Assembly (NCBI GenBank): GCA_031417835.1
Contig: JANOWJ010000125.1
Coordinates: 1-64,000, forward strand
Reading direction: 5' to 3'
Length of the DNA: 64,000 nucleotides
From: JADJLQ01 sp031417835
GTDB lineage: Bacteria > Bacteroidota > Bacteroidia > Chitinophagales > Saprospiraceae
Below, one piece after another: positions 35,658 to 46,005 of this stretch (its first letter is position 1; each line of letters starts with the position of its first letter). The notes beneath the pieces are model-generated. The model was given only the letters and a program-made list of their open reading frames with translations. It made no database searches and had not been told where the DNA came from. The translations under genes and the position numbers were made by a program.

Positions 35658-35684
35658 AGGTCCGGGTGGTTCCGGACCTTTTTT
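35658..35684 (+). terminator. Intrinsic terminator after the GbsR-like gene
   Basis: AGGTCCGG and CCGGACCT form a perfect 8-bp stem with a 6-nt loop, followed by five T. Confidence 0.85.
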
Positions 35685-35765
35685 ATTTTTACGAAATAAT
35701 TTGGAGTTTTAGGCAAAAAAGTATTAACTTAGGTTAATTATTGGAGAAAGTAAAATAAAAATGTT

Positions 35766-36949
35766 TTGATAGTCATTCTATGTTTCAATGAATGTCAAAA
35801 TCAAAAATTTTTATATCATGAAAACATTTTTTTAAATGTTAATTTTAAATTAACCCCATTTCAAGGAGGCAAGCACTTCCACACACTGATCACCAAATTA
35901 CTACCAATCATGATGCTTATCTTTGTTTGGTCTTGTGACAAAGGAATAAAGGAAGTCGATGAGACTGCATCAGAGCGTGATAATGGTACAGAAACTAGCA
36001 CTTTTGCTGTTAATTCAGATATTAAACTTAGTCGTAAAACGTTACATAAATTTGCAAAAAGTTTTGCTAAATCCTTTGTCGATCAAGATTTTAAAAAATT
36101 CAACAAAGAGGAGCTTGAGAAAGAATGGAATGGTGACCTCCAATATTTAGTACATACGCATTTAAATTTTCCTTTGAATAATACTGGTAAAAATTATAAA
36201 TCATTGTTAGTTGGAAACGAATTAGATGCAAGTTCAGAATCGGAAATTATGAGCTCAAAAAAAATAAGAATTCTTGCAACAGAGTATACCTACGAGAAAA
36301 TACAAAAGAATGGCTACGATGATTTAATTGTCCTTATAGAGCCGGACACTGAAGACGCAAAAATAATCGAAGGATATACAATTTCAGGTATGCCAATATC
36401 GGTCTCTTCAATCTCAGAACCGAAAAATCCTGTTATTATAGTTGGATATTGTGAAATTTGCAATGACGAACAAACTAATAAGCTAAGTAATGAACCGACT
36501 ATTCCTCAAAGCAATTTGAGAAGGACGAATGGATATGCAGAACGGGTTACATGGGTACACATCCCAAATCTTTCTACCGTTGAAAGTTGGTGGGATGGAA
36601 AGCCAGAAATGAAGATAACCGCCATTTGTTACAATCAAAATACAATAGATCAAAATGGGAAGCTGGGATTAATTTTGCTAGTCCAGAATATTTCGGAAAT
36701 GGATTGCTTATATTTAATTGGTATTTTACACAATGGCATGGTACAACATACCTGGTGAAAATATGGGAGTATGATGGCGATGGTGGAACTTTAACATTGG
36801 TTTTAACTACTGGTGGGTCTACATTCACTTATACAGGAATTAGAGCAGGGGATGACCAATTAGATGAACAACAGATTAGTCATCCGGATCCTACTCCAAG
36901 AAATTATAATACTGGAGTATTAAATTATACTATTGATAATGTACAGTAA
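35766..36949 (+). CDS. Lipoprotein of unknown function, interrupted by a frameshift
   Basis: Two overlapping frames make one protein of about 390 aa. The first frame (to 36758) reads sensibly up to ICYNQNTIDQ near 36651; from there the other frame continues as KWEAGINFASPEYFGNG and runs to the TAA at 36947-36949. Restoring one A in the run of four at 36652-36655 joins them. The N-terminus has a lipobox-like FVWSC preceded by hydrophobic residues; the true start is unclear (ATG at 35910 or a CTG at 35886 behind an AAGGAGG). AT-rich. I see no domain I can name. It is either a sequencing error or a recent inactivation. Confidence 0.6.
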
Positions 36950-37004
36950 TGCCAATAATTTATCAAACTACCGTTATTAATATTTAATATTTAAATATAC
37001 CATT

Positions 37005-37490
37005 ATGTATCATTCTAATAAATTTCATATATTGAAATCTTGTTCATTTATTTCGATGCTTCTCTTGTCTATCTTCCTTTTAAAATGCAATTCGGCTGAT
37101 GATTTAGGCAATTCAAACAATGAGCTAAAAGGAACTTGGGAACTTAAGTCCATGTATTTAAATACAAATGAAAAATTACCATTTGATAAATATACTATTA
37201 CATTGAATGGTGAAACTTCAACTCAACAAGCTACTGGACAAATAGAAATCAATTCTGGCATTATACCGATCAAATATGAGTATTATAATAGTTCTCCAGA
37301 TAATAGATTAAATATTTATTTTGATTATACTCTTTTCCCTCCTACATTATTAAATAATTCAATGATTGGATTGATTAATGTTTATATTATTAAAATTAAG
37401 AAATCTGAGATGATAGCCATTTCCTCTAGTGCACTTCCAATCTCAGGAGGCAGGATAGAAATTATTAACTATCAGTTACAAAGACTATAG
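37005..37490 (+). CDS. Small lipoprotein, lipocalin-like pattern
   Basis: 161 aa. SPII signal with a lipobox ending LLKC (C28). After it, NNELKGTWELKSMYLN resembles the first strand of lipocalin-like lipoproteins, and the remainder is beta-rich. Function unknown. AT-rich codon use like the preceding gene; probably the same accessory block. Confidence 0.6.
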   Translation: MYHSNKFHILKSCSFISMLLLSIFLLKCNSADDLGNSNNELKGTWELKSMYLNTNEKLPFDKYTITLNGETSTQQATGQIEINSGIIPIKYEYYNSSPDNRLNIYFDYTLFPPTLLNNSMIGLINVYIIKIKKSEMIAISSSALPISGGRIEIINYQLQRL

Positions 37491-37582
37491 TGTAATTTTT
37501 TTTATTTATAACTTGATCTAATTTAAATAAAGAGGCAATGAAGTCGTTGTCTCTTTTTTTTACCCAAAAACTGCATAAAACA

Positions 37583-38230
37583 ATGAGATCCAAAATCATT
37601 TCTTTTATTCTAATTTATGGGTTAGGTCAGACCGGCATTCTTAATGGGCAAAATGAATTAAGGACCAAATTCGGCCTTGGATACTTTAATAACCCTTGGA
37701 ATGGTTTAGCAAAATCTAAGTATAGAAACCCAAGAATTGGTGAATTCTTTTGTTTCGCTTTAGAATCTGACATCAATAATATATTAAGTATAAGGATGGC
37801 GATGTTCAATGGGAATCATAGATATTTTGATTCAGGAATTTATACCAATGATCCATACCATCCTAGCAGTCTATATCCAGATGGCACAAATAGTACAGCG
37901 TACAATCTGATGGTTGGAGTTGAATTAATGGTTAGCCTGATTTCAACGCAACGAATTAAAGCCCAATCAGGATTAGGTATAGGCATTTTAAACTATGTAA
38001 GAAGATTTACAACAAAATCAGAATATGATCTGGGGCCAAGCCATATCATACGCTGGAATCAGTATGACCAGCACGCATTTAATGAGATCATATTTCCTAT
38101 TTCTTTAACCCTGAGTTATAAACTAAACGAAATCATCGGCTTATTTATTGATTCAGGAGCTTATGTCGAGCCAGACTTTCCAGTAATGGGATTACATGCC
38201 GGGCTTGGAATACTTGTTGCCTTCCAATAA
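37583..38230 (+). CDS. Exported beta-barrel-like protein
   Basis: 215 aa from the ATG at 37583, which opens a signal peptide ending near LNGQ; the frame is open from 37538 but those residues precede the signal. The mature part alternates aromatic strands (TKFGLGYFNNPW, SGLGIGILNYVRRF, HAGLGILVAF at the end), as in small outer-membrane barrels. No functional hint from neighbours. Confidence 0.6.
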   Translation: MRSKIISFILIYGLGQTGILNGQNELRTKFGLGYFNNPWNGLAKSKYRNPRIGEFFCFALESDINNILSIRMAMFNGNHRYFDSGIYTNDPYHPSSLYPDGTNSTAYNLMVGVELMVSLISTQRIKAQSGLGIGILNYVRRFTTKSEYDLGPSHIIRWNQYDQHAFNEIIFPISLTLSYKLNEIIGLFIDSGAYVEPDFPVMGLHAGLGILVAFQ

Positions 38231-38603
38231 TTCATAAATATCGAAAATTTGAAATCATTGGGTTTGCAAGTAGATAACCATTGGTGTCCTATTGCAAGAT
38301 TGCAATCACAAATCATGAAGCTTGTAGACCTTTGAGTTTCATATGGGCAAAATATGGATGTTGCGGATTAAAGATCAATTCTTGCCTTCCAAAAGGATAC
38401 AGGCAAACATCCTGCCTAAATCCGGAGTATCGAACAGCCATATCCCCAGCCTTAAGGCTCGGGATATGCAATTCTGTTCACTTGGCTTTAGCCTTGAAAC
38501 AATTTCAATATCCAGAAAGAATACAGACAACCTTATATTCGAATTATAATAGACTTTGTATCCATGCGACTAATTACATACCATGGAATTAAATTTAACT
38601 TGT
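38231..38603. other. Intergenic region without a supportable gene
   Basis: Short frames exist on both strands but none has a start, composition or motif that convinces. The minus strand around 38380-38480 has a stop-interrupted stretch that reads like decayed coding sequence. It also contains the palindrome at 38440-38467. Confidence 0.5.
38440..38467. repeat. 28-nt near-perfect palindrome
   Basis: Centre AGCCTTAAGGCT is a perfect 12-nt palindrome; it extends to ATATCCC/GGGATAT arms with a single C-C mismatch (38447 with 38460). It could be a protein-binding site, a decayed terminator or a mobile-element end. Confidence 0.55.
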
Positions 38604-41447
38604 TTACCCCTTCAACTCCTCCTTCAAGTACTTGGCCGTCAGACTACTCTTTGATTTGGCGACTTGCTCCGGAGTGCCTTCGGCTACAACCATACCGCCA
38701 TGCTTGCCCCCCTCAGGACCCATGTCAATGATATGGTCAGCTACCTTGATCATATCCATATTATGCTCGATCACCAAGACGGTATTACCTTTCTCCACCA
38801 ATCTATTGAGGATATCAATCAAGTGTTGAATGTCTTCAAAATGTAATCCTGTAGTCGGCTCATCCAAAATATATAGTGTATTGCCACTATCTCGCTTGGA
38901 GAGTTCCTCAGAGAGTTTAACGCGCTGGGCCTCACCGCCGGATAGTGTGGTAGCTTGTTGACCCAGAGAAATATACCCTAATCCTACCTCAAATAGGGTC
39001 TTCATCCTGCGATGGATATTAGGGATGTTTTCAAAAAAATGCATGGCATCCTCGACTTTCATATCCAGTACTTGGGAGATATTTTTGCCTTTGTATAAGA
39101 TATCTAAGGTCTCGCGATTGTAGCGCTTGCCCATACAAGTCTCACATTCGACCATGACATCGGGTAGGAAATTCATTTCAATGACTCGCATGCCCCCACC
39201 CTCACAGGTCTCACAACGACCTCCTTTTACATTAAATGAAAATCGTCCGGCTTTATACCCACGGATAGAGGACTCGGGCAGAGCCGTAAAAATATTGCGT
39301 ATATCTGTGAACACTCCGGTGTAGGTAGCTGGATTGGACCGCGGGGTACGACCTATGGGTGACTGATCGATCTCTATGACCTTATCGATATGATCTATAC
39401 CATCGAGTTTTTTATAGGGCAGGGGTTTTTGTAGACTGCCATAAAAATAATTGCGCAGTATGGGATATAATGTATCGTTGATGAGTGTACTCTTACCACT
39501 GCCACTCACTCCGGTCACGCAGATAAAAGTACCTAATGGGATTCTCACATCTACCTCTTTGAGTGTATGACCGACCGCACCTTTGAGTGTGATCTGTTTG
39601 CCATTGCCTTTGCGGCGCTCTGAAGGGATAGGGATTACTTTGCGATCACTGAGATAGTCGGCAGTGAGGGAATTGAGTTTTATAAAATCCTGAGGTCGGC
39701 CCTGAGCTACCAATTCCCCTCCATGTCTGCCTGCACCAGGTCCCAGATCGATCAGATAATCTGAAGCCATCATAATCTCTTTATCATGCTCTACGACTAA
39801 AAGACTGTTGCCGATATCTCTTAACTCCCGCAATGCCTGGATGAGGCGCTGATTATCCCGGGCATGTAGACCTATACTGGGTTCATCGAGGATATAGGTT
39901 ACCCCGGTAAGTTGAGACCCAATCTGAGTAGCCAATCTGGTACGCTGGGACTCGCCACCGGACAGTGAATTGGCAGGACGATTCATACTGAGGTAGTCCA
40001 GCCCGACATGCAATAAAAATTTTAATCTAATCTTGATCTCTTTGATGACATCGGTACCGATCTGTTGTTGCCGGGAGCTGAGCTTAGGTTGACTTCGATC
40101 GAGCCACACGGCCAGATCTGAGAGATCCATATTAGCCAGTTCGGAGATATTAAGGCCTTCGATCTTAAAATGGAGTGCTTCTTTTTTGAGTCGGGCTCCT
40201 TTACATTCATGACACTCAGAGATCGTCATGAACTCTTCGGCCCATTGCCTTATTTTTTCACTGGTGCTGTCTTTATGCCATCGCAGCAACATATTGAGTA
40301 GCCCTTCATGTGCGATATTATATACAAATTCATTTTGAGAATAAGTCGATTTTACATCAAAGGAATCATCTCCCCCATGCAAGATACTTTCTAATGCTTT
40401 TTTAGGAATTTTTTGGACCGGAGTACTGAAGGTAAAACCGTATTTTTTTGATATGGCTCGCAATTGTTGAAAAGTCATATTCTCTCGGACTTCACCCAAG
40501 GGTACGATGCCCACATCATTGATACTCTTTTCGGGATCTGGAATCACTTTGTCCAGATCGACCTGATGCATTTTACCCAGTCCATCACATGCTGCGCAGG
40601 CACCATAAGGTGAGTTAAATGAAAATGTATTGGGGGATGGATCTTCATATGAGATACCGTGCTCGGGGTCCATTAAATTTTGACTAAAAGGCACTACATG
40701 GCCTTTTTCATCTTCCACCATCAAGAGGCCATTGCCCATTTTCATAGTCAGTTGAACAGAAGAGGCAAGGCGGTCACGTTTAGCCAACAGGACCTGGATA
40801 CGATCGATGACGATCTCAATATCATGCACTTTGTAGCGATCGACTTGCATACCCGGCCGCAGATCCATCATAGTCCCATCTACCCGTACTTTGGTATACC
40901 CTTGCTTGCGTGCCTGCTCAAAGATCTCACGATAGTGACCTTTGCGTCCGCGGATCACCGGTGCCAGCAATACTATTTTTTGTTCTTTATAGGTCGAAAG
41001 GATATGATCTATCACTTGGGCTTCACTGTATCGGACCATCTTCAGGCCACTGGCATAGCTGTATGCCTCGCCGATCCTGGCGAAAAGCAAACGGAATAGA
41101 TCATAGACTTCCGTGATCGTACCGACGGTAGATCTTGGATTCCAGCCACTTGTTTTTTGTTCGATAGAGATGACAGGGCTCAGGCCAGTGATGTGCTCTA
41201 CATCGGGTCGCTCCATCGAGCCTATGAATTGGCGGGCATACGATGAGAAAGTCTCCATGTAACGACGCTGGCCTTCGGCATAGATGGTGTCAAACGCCAG
41301 AGAGGACTTGCCACTACCACTCAGGCCAGTGATGACTACCAACTGATTGCGCGGAATACGGAGATCGATATTCTTAAGATTATGTTCTCTGGCTCCTATA
41401 ATGTCTATATACTCTTCTTCTAGATTTTGGACCTTTTTTTCTGCCAT
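38604..41447 (-). CDS. uvrA: Excinuclease ABC subunit A
   Basis: 947 aa DNA-damage recognition ATPase of nucleotide excision repair. Two ABC modules: Walker A GLSGSGKSSLAF near residue 44 and GVSGSGKSTLIND in the second half, two LSGGE signatures, and zinc-finger cysteines in CAACDGLGK, CHECKGARLK, CETCEGGG and CETCMGKRYN. The ATG at 41447 is preferred to the TTG three codons upstream. Length is normal. Confidence 0.97.
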   Translation of the reverse strand: MAEKKVQNLEEEYIDIIGAREHNLKNIDLRIPRNQLVVITGLSGSGKSSLAFDTIYAEGQRRYMETFSSYARQFIGSMERPDVEHITGLSPVISIEQKTSGWNPRSTVGTITEVYDLFRLLFARIGEAYSYASGLKMVRYSEAQVIDHILSTYKEQKIVLLAPVIRGRKGHYREIFEQARKQGYTKVRVDGTMMDLRPGMQVDRYKVHDIEIVIDRIQVLLAKRDRLASSVQLTMKMGNGLLMVEDEKGHVVPFSQNLMDPEHGISYEDPSPNTFSFNSPYGACAACDGLGKMHQVDLDKVIPDPEKSINDVGIVPLGEVRENMTFQQLRAISKKYGFTFSTPVQKIPKKALESILHGGDDSFDVKSTYSQNEFVYNIAHEGLLNMLLRWHKDSTSEKIRQWAEEFMTISECHECKGARLKKEALHFKIEGLNISELANMDLSDLAVWLDRSQPKLSSRQQQIGTDVIKEIKIRLKFLLHVGLDYLSMNRPANSLSGGESQRTRLATQIGSQLTGVTYILDEPSIGLHARDNQRLIQALRELRDIGNSLLVVEHDKEIMMASDYLIDLGPGAGRHGGELVAQGRPQDFIKLNSLTADYLSDRKVIPIPSERRKGNGKQITLKGAVGHTLKEVDVRIPLGTFICVTGVSGSGKSTLINDTLYPILRNYFYGSLQKPLPYKKLDGIDHIDKVIEIDQSPIGRTPRSNPATYTGVFTDIRNIFTALPESSIRGYKAGRFSFNVKGGRCETCEGGGMRVIEMNFLPDVMVECETCMGKRYNRETLDILYKGKNISQVLDMKVEDAMHFFENIPNIHRRMKTLFEVGLGYISLGQQATTLSGGEAQRVKLSEELSKRDSGNTLYILDEPTTGLHFEDIQHLIDILNRLVEKGNTVLVIEHNMDMIKVADHIIDMGPEGGKHGGMVVAEGTPEQVAKSKSSLTAKYLKEELKG

Positions 41448-41562
41448 GACCCGCAAAAATAGGCTTATTCGTCGTGAAATTAAAAGATGAATTTATCAAT
41501 ATTTTATACACTAATTACAAATTGACAATTGACCATTGAATATTGCCTCTTCCCAACGCCTC

Positions 41563-42663
41563 CTAATTCCCTATCGCTAATCCTACAAAGGAATCTGCGG
41601 TGCCGTAGTATAAAAACCATCGCTTTTTAAACCACACCATTCCTTCTGCAAATGTAGTACCGGCCTGATACTGGCCGCTTACTTCATGGGGCAAACTTGG
41701 TACTAAAAACGGGACATCTGATCTGTAGATCACTTTATCCGGAGATTTTCGGTCAAAAATTAATTGTCCTACTGCATAGGTGTTTTTAGGCAACTCCGCT
41801 GCAGCAAATTCATTACCCAGGTTTTTGCCATTGTAGAGCAAGGTTATACCGGAGGCCGTCAATATTGCTGGAGGGCCACATTCGGTAAGATGGCTATCAA
41901 AATAATAATTTCTTGGCATCACGATTTTTTTAAGCGCACCTAGAGAATCTAAAGTCGGGTACCAATCGTATAAATTATCTGACCAAGCCAGATTGATGCC
42001 ATGTTCACCCCAATACATCCAATATTTCCCTTTGATTTTGACGAGGACTTGTTTGCCTTTTTTGAAGGTAGTCACCATGGATCCAGATTTGCTCCATTCT
42101 TTCACGAACTTACCATCATGTGCTTTTAAAAAAGCCGGACCCTTTTTATCCCAATGGATCAGGTCCCGGGAAAATGCTATGCTTAGTCGTGCGACTTCTT
42201 TATTCCAGGCAGTATAGGTGAGTACATAGAGTCCATCCGCCGTCTGAGTGATCCTAGGATCCTCACATCCACCCGGATAATCGTATTGATAGAAACCATC
42301 TCGATCTGGATACAATACCGGCGTAGGATGTTTAATAAAATGAATGCCGTCTAGGCTTTCAGCCAAGCCGATCCTGGAGGTCCGTCCACCAAGATGTGCA
42401 GCCGGATTATCCTCGCATCGATACAATAGATATACTTTATCACCTTTTACTATAGCAGCAGGATTAAAAACATCGGCGCGCTGCCAATTCACACGTTCTT
42501 TGCTGATCGGATCAGTGAATACAAATGTGCTATCGGCTCGCAGGATCGGATTTTCTTTGGGTTTGAAAAAAGATTGCCGATCAAAATGAGTTATTTTTTG
42601 AGCCGAGATGGAAGTCATGCCACCAAGCAGGCCGATGACTAAAATAAAGAAGTTGTTTTTCAT
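41563..42663 (-). CDS. GH130 glycosidase/phosphorylase, exported
   Basis: 366 aa. Signal peptide 1-22 (cleavage near ISAQ). Five-bladed propeller motifs of GH130: FNPAAIVKGDKVYLLYR, RIGLAESLDGIHF, GGCEDPRITQ and LTYTAWNKEVARLSIA. The family cleaves or phosphorolyses beta-mannosides; exported Bacteroidota members often are beta-1,2-mannosidases. Its start overlaps the end of the amidohydrolase gene (4 nt), so the two are co-transcribed. Confidence 0.83.
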   Translation of the reverse strand: MKNNFFILVIGLLGGMTSISAQKITHFDRQSFFKPKENPILRADSTFVFTDPISKERVNWQRADVFNPAAIVKGDKVYLLYRCEDNPAAHLGGRTSRIGLAESLDGIHFIKHPTPVLYPDRDGFYQYDYPGGCEDPRITQTADGLYVLTYTAWNKEVARLSIAFSRDLIHWDKKGPAFLKAHDGKFVKEWSKSGSMVTTFKKGKQVLVKIKGKYWMYWGEHGINLAWSDNLYDWYPTLDSLGALKKIVMPRNYYFDSHLTECGPPAILTASGITLLYNGKNLGNEFAAAELPKNTYAVGQLIFDRKSPDKVIYRSDVPFLVPSLPHEVSGQYQAGTTFAEGMVWFKKRWFLYYGTADSFVGLAIGN

Positions 42664-44366
42664 TGTTCATACATCAACCTACCACCTATATAATTCTTCA
42701 ACACTTTAGTCTTTGTAATATCAGCGTCAGCACAAGAGATGAGATCATTGGAAAGGACGATAAAATCAGCCCACTTACCTACTGTGATGGAACCTTTTGA
42801 CTTTTCTTCAAATGCTGCAAAAGCACACGCCATTGTATAGGAATAAATGGCTTCTGCTCTCGTCAGTTTTTGTTCTGGAAAAAATATCAGGCCATTATCC
42901 ATGCGGGTCCGCGTCACAGTAGCATGGAACGATGCTAAGGGATCTACATCTTCGACGGGAGTGTCTGTACCATTAGTGACTACAGCACCGCTTTTCAATA
43001 GACTTCTCCAGGGATAAGCTCCCGTACGAGCTCTGAACTCTCCCAGTCGTTTGACCACAAAAGGGGCATCGCTAGTACAATGGATACCTTGCATAGATGC
43101 TATGACTCCGAGCTGGCCAAATCGTGGAATATCAGCCGTGTCGATATGCTGCGAATGCTCGATGCGCCATCGCAGATCTTTTTTGTCCAGTTGTTTATCA
43201 AACTGAGCTTGCATCAGATTAAGGACTTCTCGATTTGCCCGATCCCCGATAGCATGTACGCATAACTGTAAGCCATGCTCCATGCATACATCCGCCACAT
43301 CCCGGATCTCTGATATTTCACCCGTATTCTGACCATAAAATTGATCTTCTCTGTCACTGTATGGCGCCAGCAGCCATGCACCATAGGATCCAAGTGCCCC
43401 ATCTACATAAGTCTTGACTGCTCGGATAGTCAGATGGTCATGACCCACTCCGACCATAGGATAAGAGCTCAAAGGTCCTGCTTTTAAAGTTTTACTTGAT
43501 CCTCCGAGCATGGCCCAGAGGCGAATCTTGAGTGAATCATGAGTCGCTAATCTTTTATACCATTCTGCTTCCTCAAAAGTGCATCCTGCGTCTTGAAATG
43601 AAGTAATTCCTTTTTTAAGGCATTCCTCCTGAGCTAATAATATTCCTTTGAGCCACACGCGCTCCAATTCTTCCGGAGGCAAGGTCCTTAAATAAGAATT
43701 ATACGCTTGACCAACAATCCGTTGCGCTGTCTCTTCAAACATGCCTATAGCCTGACCTTGATCATCACGCACGATAGAGCCTCCTTTGGGCTCTGGAGTT
43801 TCTTTTGTGATGCCAGCTATATCCATGGCTTTTTTGTTAGCAAATGTGCCATGGCCACTCGCGTGACGCAGCAACACCGGGTTATCAGGTGATATAGCCG
43901 ATAATGCATCGTGCATAGGATAACCGTGGACGCTGGCGAACAACGGCTGAGTCCATTTTTCCTGGTGCCAGCCTCGCCCTATGATCCATTCGCCGGGCTT
44001 AGTTGACTTGACTTTTTCCGCTACCATGGCTACGATATCGTCCCAGCTTTTGGATTTGATAAAATCTAGGTTCATAAGTCCCCCACCTAACCCTGCAAAA
44101 TGGCCGTGCCCTTCTATAAATCCGGGCATAATAAACTGACCTTGGGCATCCACTACACGCGTGCTATCACCCTTGAATACTTCTACACCCGAGTCATCAC
44201 CTACATATATATATTTTCCATCCCGGATAGCAAAAGCTTGGGCTATGGTCTTAGCGGTATCTACCGTATATACATTGGCATTATATACAATGAGATCTGC
44301 CGGCTGCTCTTTGGCGCAAGCCATCATCATCAACACGATGACACTCAAAATCCATTTTTGTCTCAT
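42660..44366 (-). CDS. YtcJ-like amidohydrolase lipoprotein
   Basis: 568 aa. SPII signal with lipobox MMAC (C17). Amidohydrolase-3 fold: NANVYTVD, GFIEGHGHF (metal His pair), LCVHAIGDRANRE, RIEHSQHID and NGTDTPVEDVDP, followed by a C-terminal strand GKWADFIVLS. Metal-dependent hydrolase of the periplasmic side; substrates of this family are mostly unknown. Confidence 0.87.
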   Translation of the reverse strand: MRQKWILSVIVLMMMACAKEQPADLIVYNANVYTVDTAKTIAQAFAIRDGKYIYVGDDSGVEVFKGDSTRVVDAQGQFIMPGFIEGHGHFAGLGGGLMNLDFIKSKSWDDIVAMVAEKVKSTKPGEWIIGRGWHQEKWTQPLFASVHGYPMHDALSAISPDNPVLLRHASGHGTFANKKAMDIAGITKETPEPKGGSIVRDDQGQAIGMFEETAQRIVGQAYNSYLRTLPPEELERVWLKGILLAQEECLKKGITSFQDAGCTFEEAEWYKRLATHDSLKIRLWAMLGGSSKTLKAGPLSSYPMVGVGHDHLTIRAVKTYVDGALGSYGAWLLAPYSDREDQFYGQNTGEISEIRDVADVCMEHGLQLCVHAIGDRANREVLNLMQAQFDKQLDKKDLRWRIEHSQHIDTADIPRFGQLGVIASMQGIHCTSDAPFVVKRLGEFRARTGAYPWRSLLKSGAVVTNGTDTPVEDVDPLASFHATVTRTRMDNGLIFFPEQKLTRAEAIYSYTMACAFAAFEEKSKGSITVGKWADFIVLSNDLISCADADITKTKVLKNYIGGRLMYEQ

Positions 44367-44613
44367 ACCATTTTTTTATATATGTCCTTATAAAGGCACA
44401 AGTTAGGAAATTACAGGTCAGGTCCTGCAAAGATTACTTCGCGCACATCAGGTAGAAACCAAACAAGTCATAGCCATAAATTCGTTAATAAAATAGATAT
44501 TTGCCTATCGATAGAGTATAGACTAAATGGTATACTCTTTTATCAGGTTTAATCAAGGAGGCAGACCAACCATTAAAGCAAAGATTCCTCATTTTTTTAA
44601 AAAAAACAAGACT

Positions 44614-45045
44614 ATGACCATCGCATTGGGAGCTGATCACGCAGGATTTGAGGTAAAACAGGAGATTCTAAAAAACTTGCAGGCACAAAATTTGAACTGT
44701 ATTGATTATGGAGCCTATGACCCAGATCGTGTAGACTATCCGGATTTTGCTCATCCTGTGGCGAAAGCCGTCGAGGAAGGCACTGCTGATTTTGGCATAT
44801 TGGTGTGCGGCAGTGGCAATGGAGTAGCCATTACAGCCAATAAACATCAGGGCATTCGAGCCGCAATATGTTGGAATGAGGACATAGCTAGACTGGCGAG
44901 GCGACACAATGATGCAAATATAATTGCTATCCCGGCTCGATTTATCGAAGCCTCTATGGCTGTCAATCTAGTCAATATATTTTTACACGAAACTTTTGAA
45001 GGCGGCAGACATGCCACTCGGGTAGCTAAAATCAGTAATTGTTGA
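44614..45045 (+). CDS. rpiB: Ribose-5-phosphate isomerase B
   Basis: 143 aa from the ATG at 44614, where the family begins (MTIALGADHAGFEVK). The frame extends to 44527, but the added residues are not conserved. Active-site cysteine in ILVCGSGNGVAITANK, and His in ARRHNDANI. Interconverts ribose-5-phosphate and ribulose-5-phosphate in the pentose pathway. Confidence 0.95.
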   Translation: MTIALGADHAGFEVKQEILKNLQAQNLNCIDYGAYDPDRVDYPDFAHPVAKAVEEGTADFGILVCGSGNGVAITANKHQGIRAAICWNEDIARLARRHNDANIIAIPARFIEASMAVNLVNIFLHETFEGGRHATRVAKISNC

Positions 45046-45088
45046 TCAACAGCCGATCAAAATTCGATTCCAATCCAATTTTCCCGGA

Positions 45089-45595
45089 TTATTTTACGAT
45101 ACCCAATTCTTTCAATACCTGAGGGCCAAGATCTTCGCTTTCGCTGAGGTACAAATAACCCGGTTGACTAGAGTCAAATATCATGGTATATTTTCCTTCT
45201 TTGCCTATTCTTTTGACTATGGTGTCTATCTTATCCAGGATAGGAGAGTACAGACGCTCTCGTCGTTGGACCAATTTATTTTTTACCTCCGTCTCGAAGG
45301 CTCGCAGATTTTCTTGCTCTTTAGTGAGTTCTTCTTCTCTTTTCTGAGCTATGATAGGTGCCAGGTTGCCTTTTTGAGACTCTGCCTGATAGTCTGCCAC
45401 ATGTTTTTGAAACAATTTAACCATTGCTTCGCCACCGATTAACAAACTATCCTGATACAATTTCAATAAGGTATCAGCTTTTGCTATTCCCGGCTCCTTG
45501 CTAAGGATTTCGGCTGAATTGAGATAAGCAAATTTTTGGCCTGATGCTGAGATGGCACAAGCAATAAATAAAAGTGCTAATATTAATTTATTCAT
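45089..45595 (-). CDS. OmpH/Skp-family periplasmic chaperone
   Basis: 168 aa from the ATG at 45595, which opens a signal peptide ending near ASGQ. The mature start FAYLNSAEILSKEPG matches OmpH, followed by a long Lys/Glu-rich helical region (tentacles) and a C-terminal strand. Helps deliver outer-membrane proteins to the assembly machinery. Confidence 0.85.
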   Translation of the reverse strand: MNKLILALLFIACAISASGQKFAYLNSAEILSKEPGIAKADTLLKLYQDSLLIGGEAMVKLFQKHVADYQAESQKGNLAPIIAQKREEELTKEQENLRAFETEVKNKLVQRRERLYSPILDKIDTIVKRIGKEGKYTMIFDSSQPGYLYLSESEDLGPQVLKELGIVK

Positions 45596-45662
45596 GGTCG
45601 GTAAATCTCTTTTTGTATTTAGACGCAAGTTCGTCAAGGAAGTTACATATTTAAAATAAATA

Positions 45663-45689
45663 ACCCCGTAAGCTCAGGGTCTACGGGGT
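45663..45689 (-). terminator. Hairpin between tatA and the OmpH gene (likely tatA terminator)
   Basis: ACCCCGTA and TACGGGGT form a perfect 8-bp stem with an 11-nt loop. On the minus strand it is followed by TTATTTATTTT, a broken T-tract, 25 nt after the tatA stop. Confidence 0.55.
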
Positions 45690-45713
45690 ATAAAGTATAT
45701 TTTGTTAATACGA

Positions 45714-45935
45714 TTATTTAGGATCGTTGATTTTTTTACGCTCCACTTCTTTCATACCTTCTTGAATTTCATCTTCGATGGAATTGCGAGCATTGTTAAA
45801 TTCCTTGATCCCTTTACCCAGTCCTTTCATCAGTTCAGGGATTTTTTTACCTCCGAACAATAATAAAACGACCACAAAGATCAGGATCCATTCGCCACCG
45901 CCGGGCATCGATATAAGAAATAGTAAAGAGTTCAT
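45714..45935 (-). CDS. tatA: Twin-arginine translocase subunit TatA/E
   Basis: 73 aa. N-terminal membrane helix WILIFVVVLLLFGGKKIPEL, then the amphipathic helix KGLGKGIKEFNNA and a charged tail. Part of the Tat export channel; at least two proteins in this window (the enolase-family enzyme and the Gfo/Idh enzyme) carry Tat signals. Confidence 0.93.
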   Translation of the reverse strand: MNSLLFLISMPGGGEWILIFVVVLLLFGGKKIPELMKGLGKGIKEFNNARNSIEDEIQEGMKEVERKKINDPK

Positions 45936-46005
45936 TTCTGAAAGGTTGAATTAAAAAGCAAATATAGGGTTATTTAAACGGAGATGTCAGGCTTTAACGT
46001 TCTGT

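Noticed and set aside
36645..36665. Programmed -1 frameshift in the lipoprotein gene
   Set aside because: No X XXY YYZ slippery heptamer in phase; a one-base loss in an A-run is simpler.
38281..38592. 103-aa plus-strand ORF between the barrel gene and uvrA
   Set aside because: No start context, no recognisable pattern, and it crosses a palindrome; better treated as non-coding or decayed sequence.
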